64,000 nt of DNA, from assembly GCA_017514045.1 (NCBI GenBank), contig JAFWLS010000013.1, positions 38,377 through 102,376 on the forward strand, read 5' to 3'. This document shows positions 17,628-27,091 of the stretch, piece after piece. The stretch's first letter is position 1; each line of letters starts with the position of its first letter. Made by a program: the position numbers and the translations under genes. Origin of the DNA: Candidatus Saccharimonadota bacterium (GTDB lineage: Bacteria > Patescibacteriota > Saccharimonadia > Saccharimonadales > Saccharimonadaceae). A model generated the notes under the pieces. That model ran no database searches, was not told the DNA's origin, and saw only the letters and a program-made list of their open reading frames with translations.

Positions 17628-19206
17628 GATCGCGATCTATTTAAACCGTCATCTTACGGGGAATGTTTTTGACAAAGAACAAATACTTGATGCGTATTCC
17701 ACTGATCGATCGCTTCTCAAGATCAAGCCACGACTGGTCGCCATCCCAGAGAACACTGCAGATATACGTAAAATAGTTAGATTCGTATCACAACTTGCTG
17801 AAAAAAAATATAATCTTCCAATTGCTGTGCGCGGATCAGGTCTATCTAAGACTGGGTCGGATCTATCTTCTGGGATAGTTATTTCGACAGAGAAACTAAA
17901 TCACGTTAAAGAACTAGACCCTCATGATCGATTAGCGCACGTTCAGGCAGGTATCACAATCGGCAAGCTAAATGCCGTACTCGCACCTCATGGCCTCACA
18001 TTACCAGTAGCCGCCGACCCAAACGAAACAGTAGGTAGCCTAATTGCGAATGCGCCGCGCGATGATTATTCTAAGCTTTATGGAGGCATTTCAAATTATG
18101 TAAATCGCATCGAGGTTGTTTTATCAAACGGCGAGCTAATTCAGACAGCACCGCTTAGTTTAAGCAAATTGGCCGATCGTAAGCGCGAGCGCTCATTTGA
18201 AGGAGAAATATATACCAAACTTGACGAGCTTTTGGCGAAAAATGAAGGTGTTTTAGAGGGCCTTTCTAGCTCTGAGCGATTTGGATATCCGGCTCTAAAG
18301 CATGTCCGTTCAGGCAACGGACGCAGTTTCGATTTATCGCCAATCTTTTTCGGATCAGAAGGCAATCTAGGCATCATTACCGAAGCGATACTGCGGCTTG
18401 AAGTTCTGCCACCACGGCCACATCGTATGTTGGTAAGTTTCCCGTCGATAGAAACCGCACGCGAATTTATGTCATTCGCTAAAAAGTTACAGCCCTTGTC
18501 TATCAATTTGTACGATGCACGCATTTTTGAACAAGCGGAAGATTCTGGGAAAAGGCCGGATATTCTGCCTAAAAAGCTAGATAAAGGCTATATCGTAATT
18601 GTTTCATTTAATGATAAATTGAGAAAAATCCGACGCAAAATCAAGAAGTGCCAGAGCTTCCTCCCAAAAACAACCAGAACAGTCGCTGAGACGCTTAAAA
18701 ACACTACTGACTTTGACGTCATTAAGAATAGCTTAATATTATACCTAAACGATTCTACTAAAGGCGAACATCCGAATGTCCTACATGATTTCTACGTGCC
18801 GGGTAATCGTCTGGCAGAATTCACAGAGCAATTACAAAACCTAGAAAAAGAACATAAAAAATCCTTTGAATTATATGGTTGCTATACAACCGGCATCTAT
18901 TCTCTTCGTCCAGAATTCGACTTAAGCAAAATCGAAGAACGACGCACCGCAATCATGCTGATGCGAGATTTCAACGAACTATTGAAGGAATATGATGGGG
19001 CTTTTGCTGGTGGTCTTCCAGAAGGAAAACTCAAGTCGCTTATTTTATATCCTGAATTAGAAGCGAGTGAAAAGAAGCTATTTAAGGACGTCAAAAAAAT
19101 ATTCGACAACTCTAAAGTATTCGCGCCAGAGACTAAAACAGATTACGATACGAAATCTACCGTAAGACATCTACGCGCAGAACCCAACCAAAACATAGAG
19201 TCCTAG
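17620..19206 (+). CDS. FAD-linked oxidase of the GlcD/vanillyl-alcohol oxidase fold
   Basis: A protein of about 528 residues with an FAD-binding type 4 domain: LPIAVRGSGLSKTGSDL, IVISTEKLNHV, and GAxx-type NETVGSLIANAP followed by YGGISNYVNRIEVVLSNG. FAD would be held in the PP-loop region. A C-terminal cap with FGSEGNLGIITEAILRLE follows. No iron-sulfur cysteine clusters are seen. Such enzymes oxidise lactate, glycolate or similar; the substrate is unknown here. No ATG fits; I place the start at GTG 17620 (GGTGGG upstream), though TTG 17605 or GTG 17608 are possible. Confidence 0.8.
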   Translation: MNKIAIYLNRHLTGNVFDKEQILDAYSTDRSLLKIKPRLVAIPENTADIRKIVRFVSQLAEKKYNLPIAVRGSGLSKTGSDLSSGIVISTEKLNHVKELDPHDRLAHVQAGITIGKLNAVLAPHGLTLPVAADPNETVGSLIANAPRDDYSKLYGGISNYVNRIEVVLSNGELIQTAPLSLSKLADRKRERSFEGEIYTKLDELLAKNEGVLEGLSSSERFGYPALKHVRSGNGRSFDLSPIFFGSEGNLGIITEAILRLEVLPPRPHRMLVSFPSIETAREFMSFAKKLQPLSINLYDARIFEQAEDSGKRPDILPKKLDKGYIVIVSFNDKLRKIRRKIKKCQSFLPKTTRTVAETLKNTTDFDVIKNSLILYLNDSTKGEHPNVLHDFYVPGNRLAEFTEQLQNLEKEHKKSFELYGCYTTGIYSLRPEFDLSKIEERRTAIMLMRDFNELLKEYDGAFAGGLPEGKLKSLILYPELEASEKKLFKDVKKIFDNSKVFAPETKTDYDTKSTVRHLRAEPNQNIES

Positions 19207-19223
19207 GTTAATCTGTAATTTTG

Positions 19224-19232
19224 TGGTATAAT
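19224..19232 (+). promoter_or_regulatory. leaderless extended -10 of tig
   Basis: TGG-TATAAT, then seven bases to the ATG at 19240. No Shine-Dalgarno site. Confidence 0.65.
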
Positions 19233-19239
19233 TTTTGGC

Positions 19240-20517
19240 ATGAAAGTCAAATCGAAGAAATTATCTGATACCCGTGTAGAAATCACGGTTACACTAGACA
19301 AAAACGATCTAAAATCAGCTCATGACAAAGCAGTCGAGCGATTAGTCAAAGAAGTCAAACTCGAAGGTTTTCGTAAGGGCAAAGCCCCTAAAGATCTCGC
19401 CGAGAAAGTACTAGACCCTAATGCTGTCTCCCAAGAAGCATTAGACATCGCCGTACGAACAACTGTACCAGCAGCATTCAGCGAAGCAGAAAAAGCACCA
19501 CTTGTTGTACCGAAAGTGAACGTAACGAAATATGTGCCAGATGAATCCGTCGAATATACAGCAACCGCCGATATCTTGCCTGAAATTAAACTTGGCGATT
19601 ATAAGAATCTTAAAGCCAAAAAACAAGATGTCAAGGTCGCCAAGAAAGATATAGACGAGATAGTTGAGAATATTCGTAAGGCATATGCGGAAAAGAAAGT
19701 TGCCAAAAAGAAAGCAGAGCTCGGCGATGAAGTAATCATAGACTTTACGGGGAAGAAAGATGGCGAGTCATTTCAAGGAGGCAGTGCAAAAGATTACCAT
19801 CTATCTTTAGGCTCACATAATTTCATTCCAGGTTTTGAAGAAGGTATTGTCGGTCATGAATCTGGAGATAAGTTCGACTTACCACTTACTTTCCCGAAGG
19901 ATTACCACGAAAAATCGCTCGCTGGTCAAAAAACAGTATTTGAAGTTCTCTTAAAACAAGTAAATACTGTAGAATTACCAGCACTAGATGAGAAATTCGC
20001 TAAAAAATGCGGCCCATTCAAGAATATGGATGAGCTCCGCGCTGATATCGAAAAGAATCTTCGCGCGCAAAACGAGCATCGAGCAAACGAGAAATTTAAA
20101 GACGATCTTGTCGAAGCTCTAGTAAAATCGTCCAAAGTATCTGCACCAGAAATTTTAATCGACGATCAATTACGTCTGATTAAACTTGACATTGAGCGTA
20201 ATGCATCTACTACCGGTGAGACGCTCGAGGATTATCTCAAAGCCAACAAGATGACGAAAGAAGATTGGGATAAGCAGGCTCATGACGTTGCCGAAAAACG
20301 AGTCAAAGCCTCGCTAGTGCTACAAATCCTCGCCCAACAAGCTAAAATTACTGTGTCTGACGAGGAAGTACTTGCCAAGGTAGCAGAGCTTCGTGATGTT
20401 TATAAAAAATCTCCAGAAGCATTGAAAAATCTCAAAGACCCACGCGTCAAAACGGATATCAAGAACCGCATGATTATCGAAAAAACGCTTGATTATCTCG
20501 TAAACGCTAATAAATAA
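19240..20517 (+). CDS. tig: trigger factor
   Basis: A 425-residue ribosome-associated chaperone. The ribosome docking loop GFRKGKAP is at 43-50. A FKBP-type prolyl isomerase domain follows (about 160-245) with GDEVIIDFTGKKDG and FIPGFEEGIVG. The rest is the helical chaperone arms, rich in Lys and Glu. It meets nascent chains at the exit tunnel. Length and domain order are normal. It is a single leaderless gene and the next gene starts its own promoter just after the stop. Confidence 0.96.
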   Translation: MKVKSKKLSDTRVEITVTLDKNDLKSAHDKAVERLVKEVKLEGFRKGKAPKDLAEKVLDPNAVSQEALDIAVRTTVPAAFSEAEKAPLVVPKVNVTKYVPDESVEYTATADILPEIKLGDYKNLKAKKQDVKVAKKDIDEIVENIRKAYAEKKVAKKKAELGDEVIIDFTGKKDGESFQGGSAKDYHLSLGSHNFIPGFEEGIVGHESGDKFDLPLTFPKDYHEKSLAGQKTVFEVLLKQVNTVELPALDEKFAKKCGPFKNMDELRADIEKNLRAQNEHRANEKFKDDLVEALVKSSKVSAPEILIDDQLRLIKLDIERNASTTGETLEDYLKANKMTKEDWDKQAHDVAEKRVKASLVLQILAQQAKITVSDEEVLAKVAELRDVYKKSPEALKNLKDPRVKTDIKNRMIIEKTLDYLVNANK

Positions 20518-20522
20518 AAAGC

Positions 20523-20551
20523 TTTACCTTTTTCCGAACATCATATATAAT
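20523..20551 (+). promoter_or_regulatory. promoter of the first flanking membrane protein
   Basis: TTTACC (20523-20528), a 17-base spacer and TATAAT (20546-20551), preceded by AAAAAGC. The same arrangement occurs at 25465-25493 before the paralogue. Confidence 0.7.
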
Positions 20552-20561
20552 GAACATATAT

Positions 20562-21206
20562 ATGATGGGACAAAATAGTTTTTCTAACGCAGTTGGTGTT
20601 GCTGCCAGTGAGCAAAAACCTATTGACTTTGCGCCAGTCGATCAGGCGAGCTCATTCAACAAACCAAACACCAAAAAAATAAAACCAAAAACGATCATTC
20701 TTATTCTTATAGCTATGCTTATTGGTGCCGGTGTTACGACTGTTATATTTTTATTATTTATAAATCGCACGGTTGAAGAACCCAGTATATCGGACGTAAT
20801 TGAGACTGAATCTCCAGAGAACGACGGCACCAAAACTGCCGAACAAGTCATTGAAGAATTTAACAATGCGATTAGTAACGCAACAGACGAGAGCGACAAA
20901 CTTGATCTCATGCTTAACGAAGTAGACTATTACATACTAGAAGACGACTATGATTCAGCTCTCGCTGCGCTCGGAAAAATAACCATCGACACCCTAACTA
21001 GTAGCAACAAGCAAAATGTTTACAATCGTTATAGCACAGTATACGAAGGAAAAGGCGACAGCGAACAAGCGGCACATTATAAACAGCTCGCAGAACAAGC
21101 CTTTAACCAAGCATATCAAGGGCAACAAGATGTAGAGATAGAGATAGAAAGCTCTGAAGGAGGTCAAGCAGAAGACGAATCGTCGAATAGCGGAGAGGAG
21201 GAATAG
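20562..21206 (+). CDS. membrane-anchored protein with a TPR-like outer domain, first paralogue
   Basis: A protein of about 214 residues: a short cytoplasmic start beginning MMGQNSF, one membrane helix (IILILIAMLIGAGVTTVIFLLF) and an outer acidic part. The outer part contains DESDKLDLMLNEVDYYILEDDYDSALAAL and a following helix pair ending YKQLAEQAFNQAY, similar in spacing to tetratricopeptide repeats. The tail is Glu/Ser-rich. I place the start at 20562, since the earlier ATG at 20550 sits inside the -10 box. It is four bases before the giant surface protein gene, so the two form an operon. A homologue follows that gene. Confidence 0.7.
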   Translation: MMGQNSFSNAVGVAASEQKPIDFAPVDQASSFNKPNTKKIKPKTIILILIAMLIGAGVTTVIFLLFINRTVEEPSISDVIETESPENDGTKTAEQVIEEFNNAISNATDESDKLDLMLNEVDYYILEDDYDSALAALGKITIDTLTSSNKQNVYNRYSTVYEGKGDSEQAAHYKQLAEQAFNQAYQGQQDVEIEIESSEGGQAEDESSNSGEEE

Positions 21207-21210
21207 CTAT

Positions 21211-24200
21211 ATGGCAACAGTAACTGACTATAACATAGAACAGCCATCCAGAGGCTTTGCCGTCTCGTTATTAGTGATTGTGATATTTGCATTTTCTATC
21301 GTCGCCAATCTGCTCATCGCAAGCAAAACTGCATACGGTGGAGGTGGGGCGAATGCAGGGATTGTAGATATACAACCCGTTAAGCCATGCCCGTCAGGAC
21401 AAAACTGCTCAGGGAGTTCATCCCATGTTGCCCCATACTGGGTGTATTTCAGAATTAAAAACAACAAGAAAACCTCCTTTAATGTTGCCGGAGAAACCGT
21501 ATCTGGTTGCAATGGTGCCGGAGGGTTCTACTTCGAATTTAACGAATCCCTTTCTGGCGCACAATCTAGCGTAATGAATGCGCAAACATCAAGAATGTAC
21601 TACATCGACCATCGAGCCAAAAAGACCGTACCGACCAACAAATACAACGCTAACGATCTAGAACCAATCTACCTCACCTTCCACTCAGACGGCAAAGATT
21701 ATTCAAGCAAAGGAGAAGTCAATATCTGCAGTCTCACTTCGCCAAGGAAAACAATAAATAAATATAACGCCCAAAGCGGGTATAAAATACAGACGCTCAA
21801 TGTCGGAGATTCAAGACTAAAAGATAAGTGTAACTATAATCGAGACTGGGGAACTGGCTTTAAAGATTCGAGTAGAAATGGCGAACAAATCTGCAAAGGT
21901 GGATCACTCTGTATATGGTACAACATAGAAAGCGATATCGTATCCTATATCGTCGACCAATGGAATAATATGATAAAGGATAATGAGAACGCCGGAGACC
22001 TACGCGGTAAAAAAATCTGGGACACGCAGACAAATGGTGACCCAGGAAACGTAGTGAACGTTGTCTGGTTCTGCGGCGGAGTGGGGAGTGGTAACTACAC
22101 CGGCACAACCACAGGAAAAATTGGTGACAAGAGTGCATCCGTAACGACATCTGGCACCAAGAGTTTGTCATACGACGGTACTAAAACCGACGGTAAATAC
22201 ACCATCAACTTTGAACACTTGCTAAAACGCACCGATAACGCCAACAGCTCCATCCCAACCCAAACAGTCAAAATCATCACATCGACAACCAATCTCAGCA
22301 CCAACAAGACAACCACCAAAACCGAAGAGATAAATATAGCATTAGAAAAGAAAGGCACTACTGGTAAAGATTCCGTTACGACGAAGAGGAGCGAGAGCCT
22401 AACGCTTTCGCCTGGGCAAAAGGTTAAGGTTTGTCAGACTATGCAGTACTACAGCTTTGTCGACTATAGCTTTGAGAGCGGAAATTTCCTAACCAACTCC
22501 AGCAATTTAAAGAAAACCACCGTCTGCGTCACCGTCACCCAGCCTATTTATCTTGAACCAGGTTCAGCCTCGTATGTCACTAATAGCGTTAACAATAACA
22601 ACAACTCTCCCGTCACGACAGGCGGTAATAATACCATACAAGGTCTTGCCGGGTCTAAAGGCGGTAATAAAACCTACTCCTATACCTTCACACACAAACT
22701 CAAACTACAAGGAAAAACCGGTTATTCTTACGGCATTCAATACTATATTGTACAAACCAAAGACGGAACAAATGAGACCATTCCAGATAGTGGCACGCAA
22801 TCAAGTCCCAAAACACTTTCGGTAAACAGCGCGGATGGTCATTATGTTCAGGCATTCACGAGCAGAGGCTCATGGGACCCAATTGCTCCGGGCGAACAAA
22901 CCCCCACCATCTGTCAGACTATCTACTTTAAGCCCAAACAGATATCTGCTGGCAGCAGCTATACAATTACAAAAGACACCTGGCAATCATCCACTGTTTG
23001 TACTAATGTCAAACGCAGTGCACCCAAAAAGATTTCTGCTTCAGCCACGTCCGACGTAACGGTCAATGGGGTTAAGAACCCATCTGGTACTCAAATCTCA
23101 GTGGATCCATATAGTATCACATTCGCATTCAAACTAACCACCCCAAACAGTCGTGCGTTAACCACTAATTATTCTATCCAGCGGTTAATTTACAACACTG
23201 GAGGAACAAAGAATTGGAATGATGCAACTACCGTTAAAGGCCCAACCTCTATCTCGGCCCCGGCCAATGTCACGGACTCGTTCAAGAAGGCTACCGAAGA
23301 CGGTCAAGCGCTAACCGTCTGCGAACGTATTGTTCTAGATCCATATCAATACTACATCGAATACAAAGGCGATGGGAAGACGGAAGATGGACTCACGTCG
23401 TTAAGTGGTAGTAAAGCTTTCGCAGAAAGGTGTGTAGACTTAGGGCGTCCACAAAAGCAAAAGTACAATGACGGAGAAGCTATCATCTATTCATCGTCTG
23501 AAGGCAGACTCGACAATAGTGTCTACGACGCTACTCAGGGGGCATATATTCTCAAGAACAATAACACTATCATCTATACCCATAAGCTCTGGCGTAAGGC
23601 AGAAAAACACACCATAAGTGGCAAAAACGCCACCAGTCCAGCAGAAGACGTCAATGTCGAATATCGTCTCGATGATCCAAATGCATCATACAATTCCACC
23701 TCTATCCGCCAAGGAACTGGAACAGCTAATGGCCTACCAAGCATCACAGTACCTACCAACTCAGAATCGCAGAAACGAACAACGACTAGTAATCGGAATT
23801 CCTCACTTCTAAACGCCAACACCGTTATAGACGAAAGCAAATTGTTAGTAGGGCAAAAAAAGACGTTTTGCCAATCCATATTCTTCGTCTCTAAACAGTA
23901 CACGCTAAGAGGCGAATACTATTCGCTTAATGGGCAACTCTGGAGTAACACGATGCTAGGCGTAGAGAGGCCTGTCTCTAAGAACGTTGTCGGCAAATCA
24001 TCACCTGGCTGCGTTAGTGTCATCCGTCCATACAACTTCAAAGTTACGGAAATTTCTGTAAATAGCTCCCCAGAGACCGTAACTGGAGAAGGCGAAGTCG
24101 ACGTCAGTTTTACAATCGACGTTGCTAAGAATGACGGCGCTGGTGACTACAAGATTACCGACATTCCAAACGCCAAGATTCAAGTCATCAAAATTACGTT

Positions 24201-25452
24201 GACTCAGCCACTGAGCCCAGGTGATTCCACCGCCGGCGGAATTGCTACTGATCCATGCCAACACTTCACGAGTCGCCTTGGGGCAAAAGCTAGATGCGAA
24301 TTCGATAGCCCAGCCGACACTAAGACTATTAGTCCGGGTTCACCTAATAGCAGTAGCAGCGTTAGCTATTACAATAGCAACGGATATGCTTCGGTCTACA
24401 CTGCTCACCCTAGTATAAACGAAGTACCTACTACTTATAAGGTGTGCTATGCTATAGCAATCAATCCGGCCAGTAGTGGCAGCAAAGGCTATGGTTTAAG
24501 TGCAGGAGACTTCGATACGGGTAGATGGGTCATCAGTAACGCTGCTTGTATAAACATCGGCAAACGTCCAACCGTACAAGTTTGGGGTGGATCCGTCTTC
24601 TCATCTGGAGGTATCCATACTGCATCATCTCGAGCAAAAGTAAACAACGAATCACAGAATCGCGTCTTTGGTTCATGGGCTGACTACATGATTATCGCAA
24701 ATGGTGCTAATAAGAATATGGCATCTGGAGCTACTCTTATCTCTGGTATGCTTAACGCTACTACTTGTAAATATTCTCCACTCACTATCGCTAATTCCAA
24801 ATGTAATGCGGACACAAAGGAGCTTGGAAGGGCCGCTATTGAATCTGCCCAATCCCTAGAAAGAGGCGTCTACGAGTACTATCTCAAAAACAGTAAAGAC
24901 AAATATCTCGACCTCAAAACGATCGGACTCGAAGGCGGATCGCACATTGTAGACAGAAATACGCTAAACGATGCTTCTGGCACTTATCCAATCCTCATCT
25001 ACAACAATGATGGCGCTCATTCAAACCTCTACATTAAAGAAGATATTAACGTTGGTTTCTCTGGACGTTCTTATAACGACATCAATATACCACAAGTCAT
25101 CATATACTCTCCTGGTAACATCTATATAGCCCCACAAGTGACCCGCATCGATGCTTGGATAATTGCAGGGGGAGAGATCCGAACTTGCGCCGAAGCAAAT
25201 GGTACGGTAATTCGCACCCAACAAGGTCGCGTCGATGAATGCGATAAAAAACTTACTATCACAGGGCCAATCTATGCAAAGAAGATTCTCCTCGATCGTA
25301 TCGCTAACGGTGATGTCAGCAAGAACACCACTGCTGAACCAGCCGAACTTATCGATCTCAACCCGGCCATTTACTTGTTCGGCTATAACGAATCTACCAA
25401 CAATGCGCAGCCTTCTGTAACCTACATGCATAAATTACCGGTAAGATATTAA
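21211..25452 (+). CDS. giant repeat surface protein
   Basis: A 1413-residue protein with an N-terminal membrane or signal segment (FAVSLLVIVIFAFSIVANLLI) ending in IASKTAYGG. The body holds about five divergent repeats of 130-170 residues. Each carries a cysteine in a C-x-x-I/M motif (CQTMQYY, CQTIYFKP, CERIVLDP, CQSIFFVS, CYAIAINP) and a second one 25-50 residues later, fitting one disulfide per repeat. A Thr/Ser/Asn-rich composition is typical of adhesins. The last 250 residues (GGSVFSSGG to the end) look like a beta-helix or polymer-like domain, with IYSPGNIYIAP and AWIIAGGEI. GGAGAGGAGG-type site precedes the start. A role in host-cell contact is inferred. Confidence 0.75.
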   Translation: MATVTDYNIEQPSRGFAVSLLVIVIFAFSIVANLLIASKTAYGGGGANAGIVDIQPVKPCPSGQNCSGSSSHVAPYWVYFRIKNNKKTSFNVAGETVSGCNGAGGFYFEFNESLSGAQSSVMNAQTSRMYYIDHRAKKTVPTNKYNANDLEPIYLTFHSDGKDYSSKGEVNICSLTSPRKTINKYNAQSGYKIQTLNVGDSRLKDKCNYNRDWGTGFKDSSRNGEQICKGGSLCIWYNIESDIVSYIVDQWNNMIKDNENAGDLRGKKIWDTQTNGDPGNVVNVVWFCGGVGSGNYTGTTTGKIGDKSASVTTSGTKSLSYDGTKTDGKYTINFEHLLKRTDNANSSIPTQTVKIITSTTNLSTNKTTTKTEEINIALEKKGTTGKDSVTTKRSESLTLSPGQKVKVCQTMQYYSFVDYSFESGNFLTNSSNLKKTTVCVTVTQPIYLEPGSASYVTNSVNNNNNSPVTTGGNNTIQGLAGSKGGNKTYSYTFTHKLKLQGKTGYSYGIQYYIVQTKDGTNETIPDSGTQSSPKTLSVNSADGHYVQAFTSRGSWDPIAPGEQTPTICQTIYFKPKQISAGSSYTITKDTWQSSTVCTNVKRSAPKKISASATSDVTVNGVKNPSGTQISVDPYSITFAFKLTTPNSRALTTNYSIQRLIYNTGGTKNWNDATTVKGPTSISAPANVTDSFKKATEDGQALTVCERIVLDPYQYYIEYKGDGKTEDGLTSLSGSKAFAERCVDLGRPQKQKYNDGEAIIYSSSEGRLDNSVYDATQGAYILKNNNTIIYTHKLWRKAEKHTISGKNATSPAEDVNVEYRLDDPNASYNSTSIRQGTGTANGLPSITVPTNSESQKRTTTSNRNSSLLNANTVIDESKLLVGQKKTFCQSIFFVSKQYTLRGEYYSLNGQLWSNTMLGVERPVSKNVVGKSSPGCVSVIRPYNFKVTEISVNSSPETVTGEGEVDVSFTIDVAKNDGAGDYKITDIPNAKIQVIKITLTQPLSPGDSTAGGIATDPCQHFTSRLGAKARCEFDSPADTKTISPGSPNSSSSVSYYNSNGYASVYTAHPSINEVPTTYKVCYAIAINPASSGSKGYGLSAGDFDTGRWVISNAACINIGKRPTVQVWGGSVFSSGGIHTASSRAKVNNESQNRVFGSWADYMIIANGANKNMASGATLISGMLNATTCKYSPLTIANSKCNADTKELGRAAIESAQSLERGVYEYYLKNSKDKYLDLKTIGLEGGSHIVDRNTLNDASGTYPILIYNNDGAHSNLYIKEDINVGFSGRSYNDINIPQVIIYSPGNIYIAPQVTRIDAWIIAGGEIRTCAEANGTVIRTQQGRVDECDKKLTITGPIYAKKILLDRIANGDVSKNTTAEPAELIDLNPAIYLFGYNESTNNAQPSVTYMHKLPVRY

Positions 25453-25464
25453 TAACAAAAAAGC

Positions 25465-25493
25465 TTTACCTTTTTATTTATTAAATATATAAT
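25465..25493 (+). promoter_or_regulatory. promoter of the second flanking membrane protein
   Basis: TTTACC (25465-25470), a 17-base spacer and TATAAT (25488-25493), eight bases before ATG 25502. Near-copy of the promoter at 20523-20551. Confidence 0.7.
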
Positions 25494-25501
25494 GGAAACA
25501 T

Positions 25502-26053
25502 ATGATGGGACAAAACAATATTTCTGACACAACCAACTCAATAGCCAATGGGCAAGGATTAACAAACCCAACGCCTATTGATCGGCCCAGTGCGTCACGG
25601 TTAAAATTCCCACTAAAAGGTGTTCTAATCTTCGTCGCAGCCGCATTAGTCGGTGCCGGGATCACGACTGCAATATTCTTGCTATTTATAAATCGACCTT
25701 CCGGAGAAACAGGTCCGACCGCTCCGATAGAATATGCTTCAGAAGAAAACGACGACACAAGAATTAAAGAAAAAACTGAAGATGACTTCGACGACAAAAT
25801 CTCCTCTTCTACGGACGAATCCGAAAAACTCAGCCTCAGACTTAATAAAGTCGACTACTATCAAATCAACGAGGAATATGACAAGGCACTCGAAATCCTA
25901 AATGCGATAGATTTAAGCACGTTAGATTCTGATGATATGTATCGCGTTTATACATATTATGCTAGCACATATACAGGGAAAAACGATACGGCTCAAGCCA
26001 AGCACTACGAAGATCTTGCAAACGAAATTCTAAATCAGACCTACCCAGAATAA
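25502..26053 (+). CDS. membrane-anchored protein with a TPR-like outer domain, second paralogue
   Basis: A 183-residue paralogue of the protein at 20562. It begins MMGQNNI, has one membrane helix (GVLIFVAAALVGAGITTAIFLLF) and shares LFINRP, DESEKLSLRLNKVDYYQINEEYDKALEIL and a final KHYEDLANEILNQ helix. The long acidic tail of the first copy is missing. Flanking the giant surface protein on both sides, the pair may help export, anchor or organise it; this is inferred from position only. The gene is leaderless or nearly so. Confidence 0.7.
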   Translation: MMGQNNISDTTNSIANGQGLTNPTPIDRPSASRLKFPLKGVLIFVAAALVGAGITTAIFLLFINRPSGETGPTAPIEYASEENDDTRIKEKTEDDFDDKISSSTDESEKLSLRLNKVDYYQINEEYDKALEILNAIDLSTLDSDDMYRVYTYYASTYTGKNDTAQAKHYEDLANEILNQTYPE

Positions 26054-26064
26054 TAAACATCTAG

Positions 26065-26093
26065 TTGTAAAAAATTAGTAATAGTAGTATAAT
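26065..26093 (+). promoter_or_regulatory. promoter of rpsL-rpsG
   Basis: TTGTAA (26065-26070), 17-base spacer, TATAAT (26088-26093). Start near 26100 predicts an 80-base leader. Confidence 0.7.
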
Positions 26094-26147
26094 ATACGAA
26101 AGAGTTTCCGCTCTGAGGTTTATGCTGGAACCAGACGAGCAAAATAC

Positions 26148-26177
26148 TAAATATTAACTAAAGTTAAGGAATATTTA
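26148..26177 (+). promoter_or_regulatory. hairpin around the rpsL ribosome binding site
   Basis: TAAATA (26148-26153) pairs with TATTTA (26172-26177), and TTAAC (26154-26158) with GTTAA (26163-26167); GGAA (26168-26171), the Shine-Dalgarno core, is left as a bulge. The fold would limit access to the site before GTG 26181. A smaller AGAG-CTCT hairpin lies at 26101-26114. Confidence 0.45.
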
Positions 26178-26180
26178 ACT

Positions 26181-26594
26181 GTGCCAACAATCAACCAGTT
26201 AATTCGCAAGCCTCGCAAAAAGGCTTCCAAAAAATCGAAGTCTCCAGCGCTCGGCTCAATCGTTAACACGCTTAAAACTCGTTACTACGATCAGGCTGCT
26301 CCGCTTAAAAGAGGTGTCTGTATCAAAGTAACAACCAAGACCCCAAAGAAACCAAACTCCGCTCTCCGTAAAGTCGCTCGTGTGCGTCTTACTAATGGAC
26401 AGGAAGTTTGGGCTTACATTGGCGGTGAAGGTCATAACCTCCAGGAACACGCTGTTGTACTAGTCCGTGGTGGTCGTGTACCGGATCTACCAGGTGTCCG
26501 CTACCATATCGTCCGCGGTACACTCGATCTCCAAGGAGTCGAAGGTCGCAAACAAGGCCGCTCTAAGTATGGCGCCAAGAAAGGAGATAAATAA
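26181..26594 (+). CDS. rpsL: 30S ribosomal protein S12
   Basis: A 137-residue protein with the S12 core [19 protein letters not shown] and [18 protein letters not shown]12 lies at the decoding centre. The start is a GTG preceded by AAGGAA. The N-terminal third has the longer linker ([13 protein letters not shown]) found in Gram-positive S12 rather than the shorter E. coli form. It overlaps rpsG by one base (TAATG). fusA and tuf, the usual downstream genes of the str operon, are not here. Confidence 0.97.
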   Translation: MPTINQLIRKPRKKASKKSKSPALGSIVNTLKTRYYDQAAPLKRGVCIKVTTKTPKKPNSALRKVARVRLTNGQEVWAYIGGEGHNLQEHAVVLVRGGRVPDLPGVRYHIVRGTLDLQGVEGRKQGRSKYGAKKGDK

Positions 26595-27073
26595 TGCCTC
26601 GTAAAACTACCAAGTCTTTGGAGCGCAAAGTATCTCCAGATCGCCGCTATCAAAGCATTCTAGTTCAGCGCCTAATCAATAAATCTATGCTTGATGGCAA
26701 GAAGCAAGCAGCTGAACGCGCTGTCTATGCAGCTCTAGAAGGCGCCGCAAAGCAACTCAAGAGCGAAGATCCCGTTGAGGTATTCGAGAAAGCTCTTGCC
26801 AATATCTCTCCTGATTTCGAAGTAAAATCTCGTCGCGTCGGTGGCGCCAACTATCAGATTCCATTCCCGATTTCTGGTCATCGCCAACAACATTTCGCAT
26901 TCACTTGGCTAGTACAAGCTGCACGCGCTCGTGGCGGTATGCCTTACAGCAAGCGCCTCGAGGCTGAAATCGTAGACGCCTACAATGAAACCGGTGCGGC
27001 TTTCAAGAAAAAAGAGGATTGTCACCGCATGGCCGAAGCCAACCGCGCCTTTGCGCACTTCGCCCGCGCTTAA
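26594..27073 (+). CDS. rpsG: 30S ribosomal protein S7
   Basis: A 159-residue S7, the protein that starts assembly of the 30S head. PDRRYQSILVQRLINKSMLDGKK opens it, KSRRVGGANYQIP is the conserved core and YNETGAAFKKKEDCHRMAEANRAFAHF closes it. It is coupled to rpsL and followed by a strong terminator, so the operon has only these two genes. Confidence 0.97.
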   Translation: MPRKTTKSLERKVSPDRRYQSILVQRLINKSMLDGKKQAAERAVYAALEGAAKQLKSEDPVEVFEKALANISPDFEVKSRRVGGANYQIPFPISGHRQQHFAFTWLVQAARARGGMPYSKRLEAEIVDAYNETGAAFKKKEDCHRMAEANRAFAHFARA

Positions 27074-27091
27074 TCGCATCGAAAGCAAAAG

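Noticed and set aside
20550..20561. Upstream ATG as start of the first flanking membrane protein
   Set aside because: It lies within the TATAAT box, and the paralogue begins at the matching MMGQN.
21860..23903. Several long opposite-strand frames inside the surface protein gene
   Set aside because: They are shadows in a long repeat-rich gene, with no start signals.
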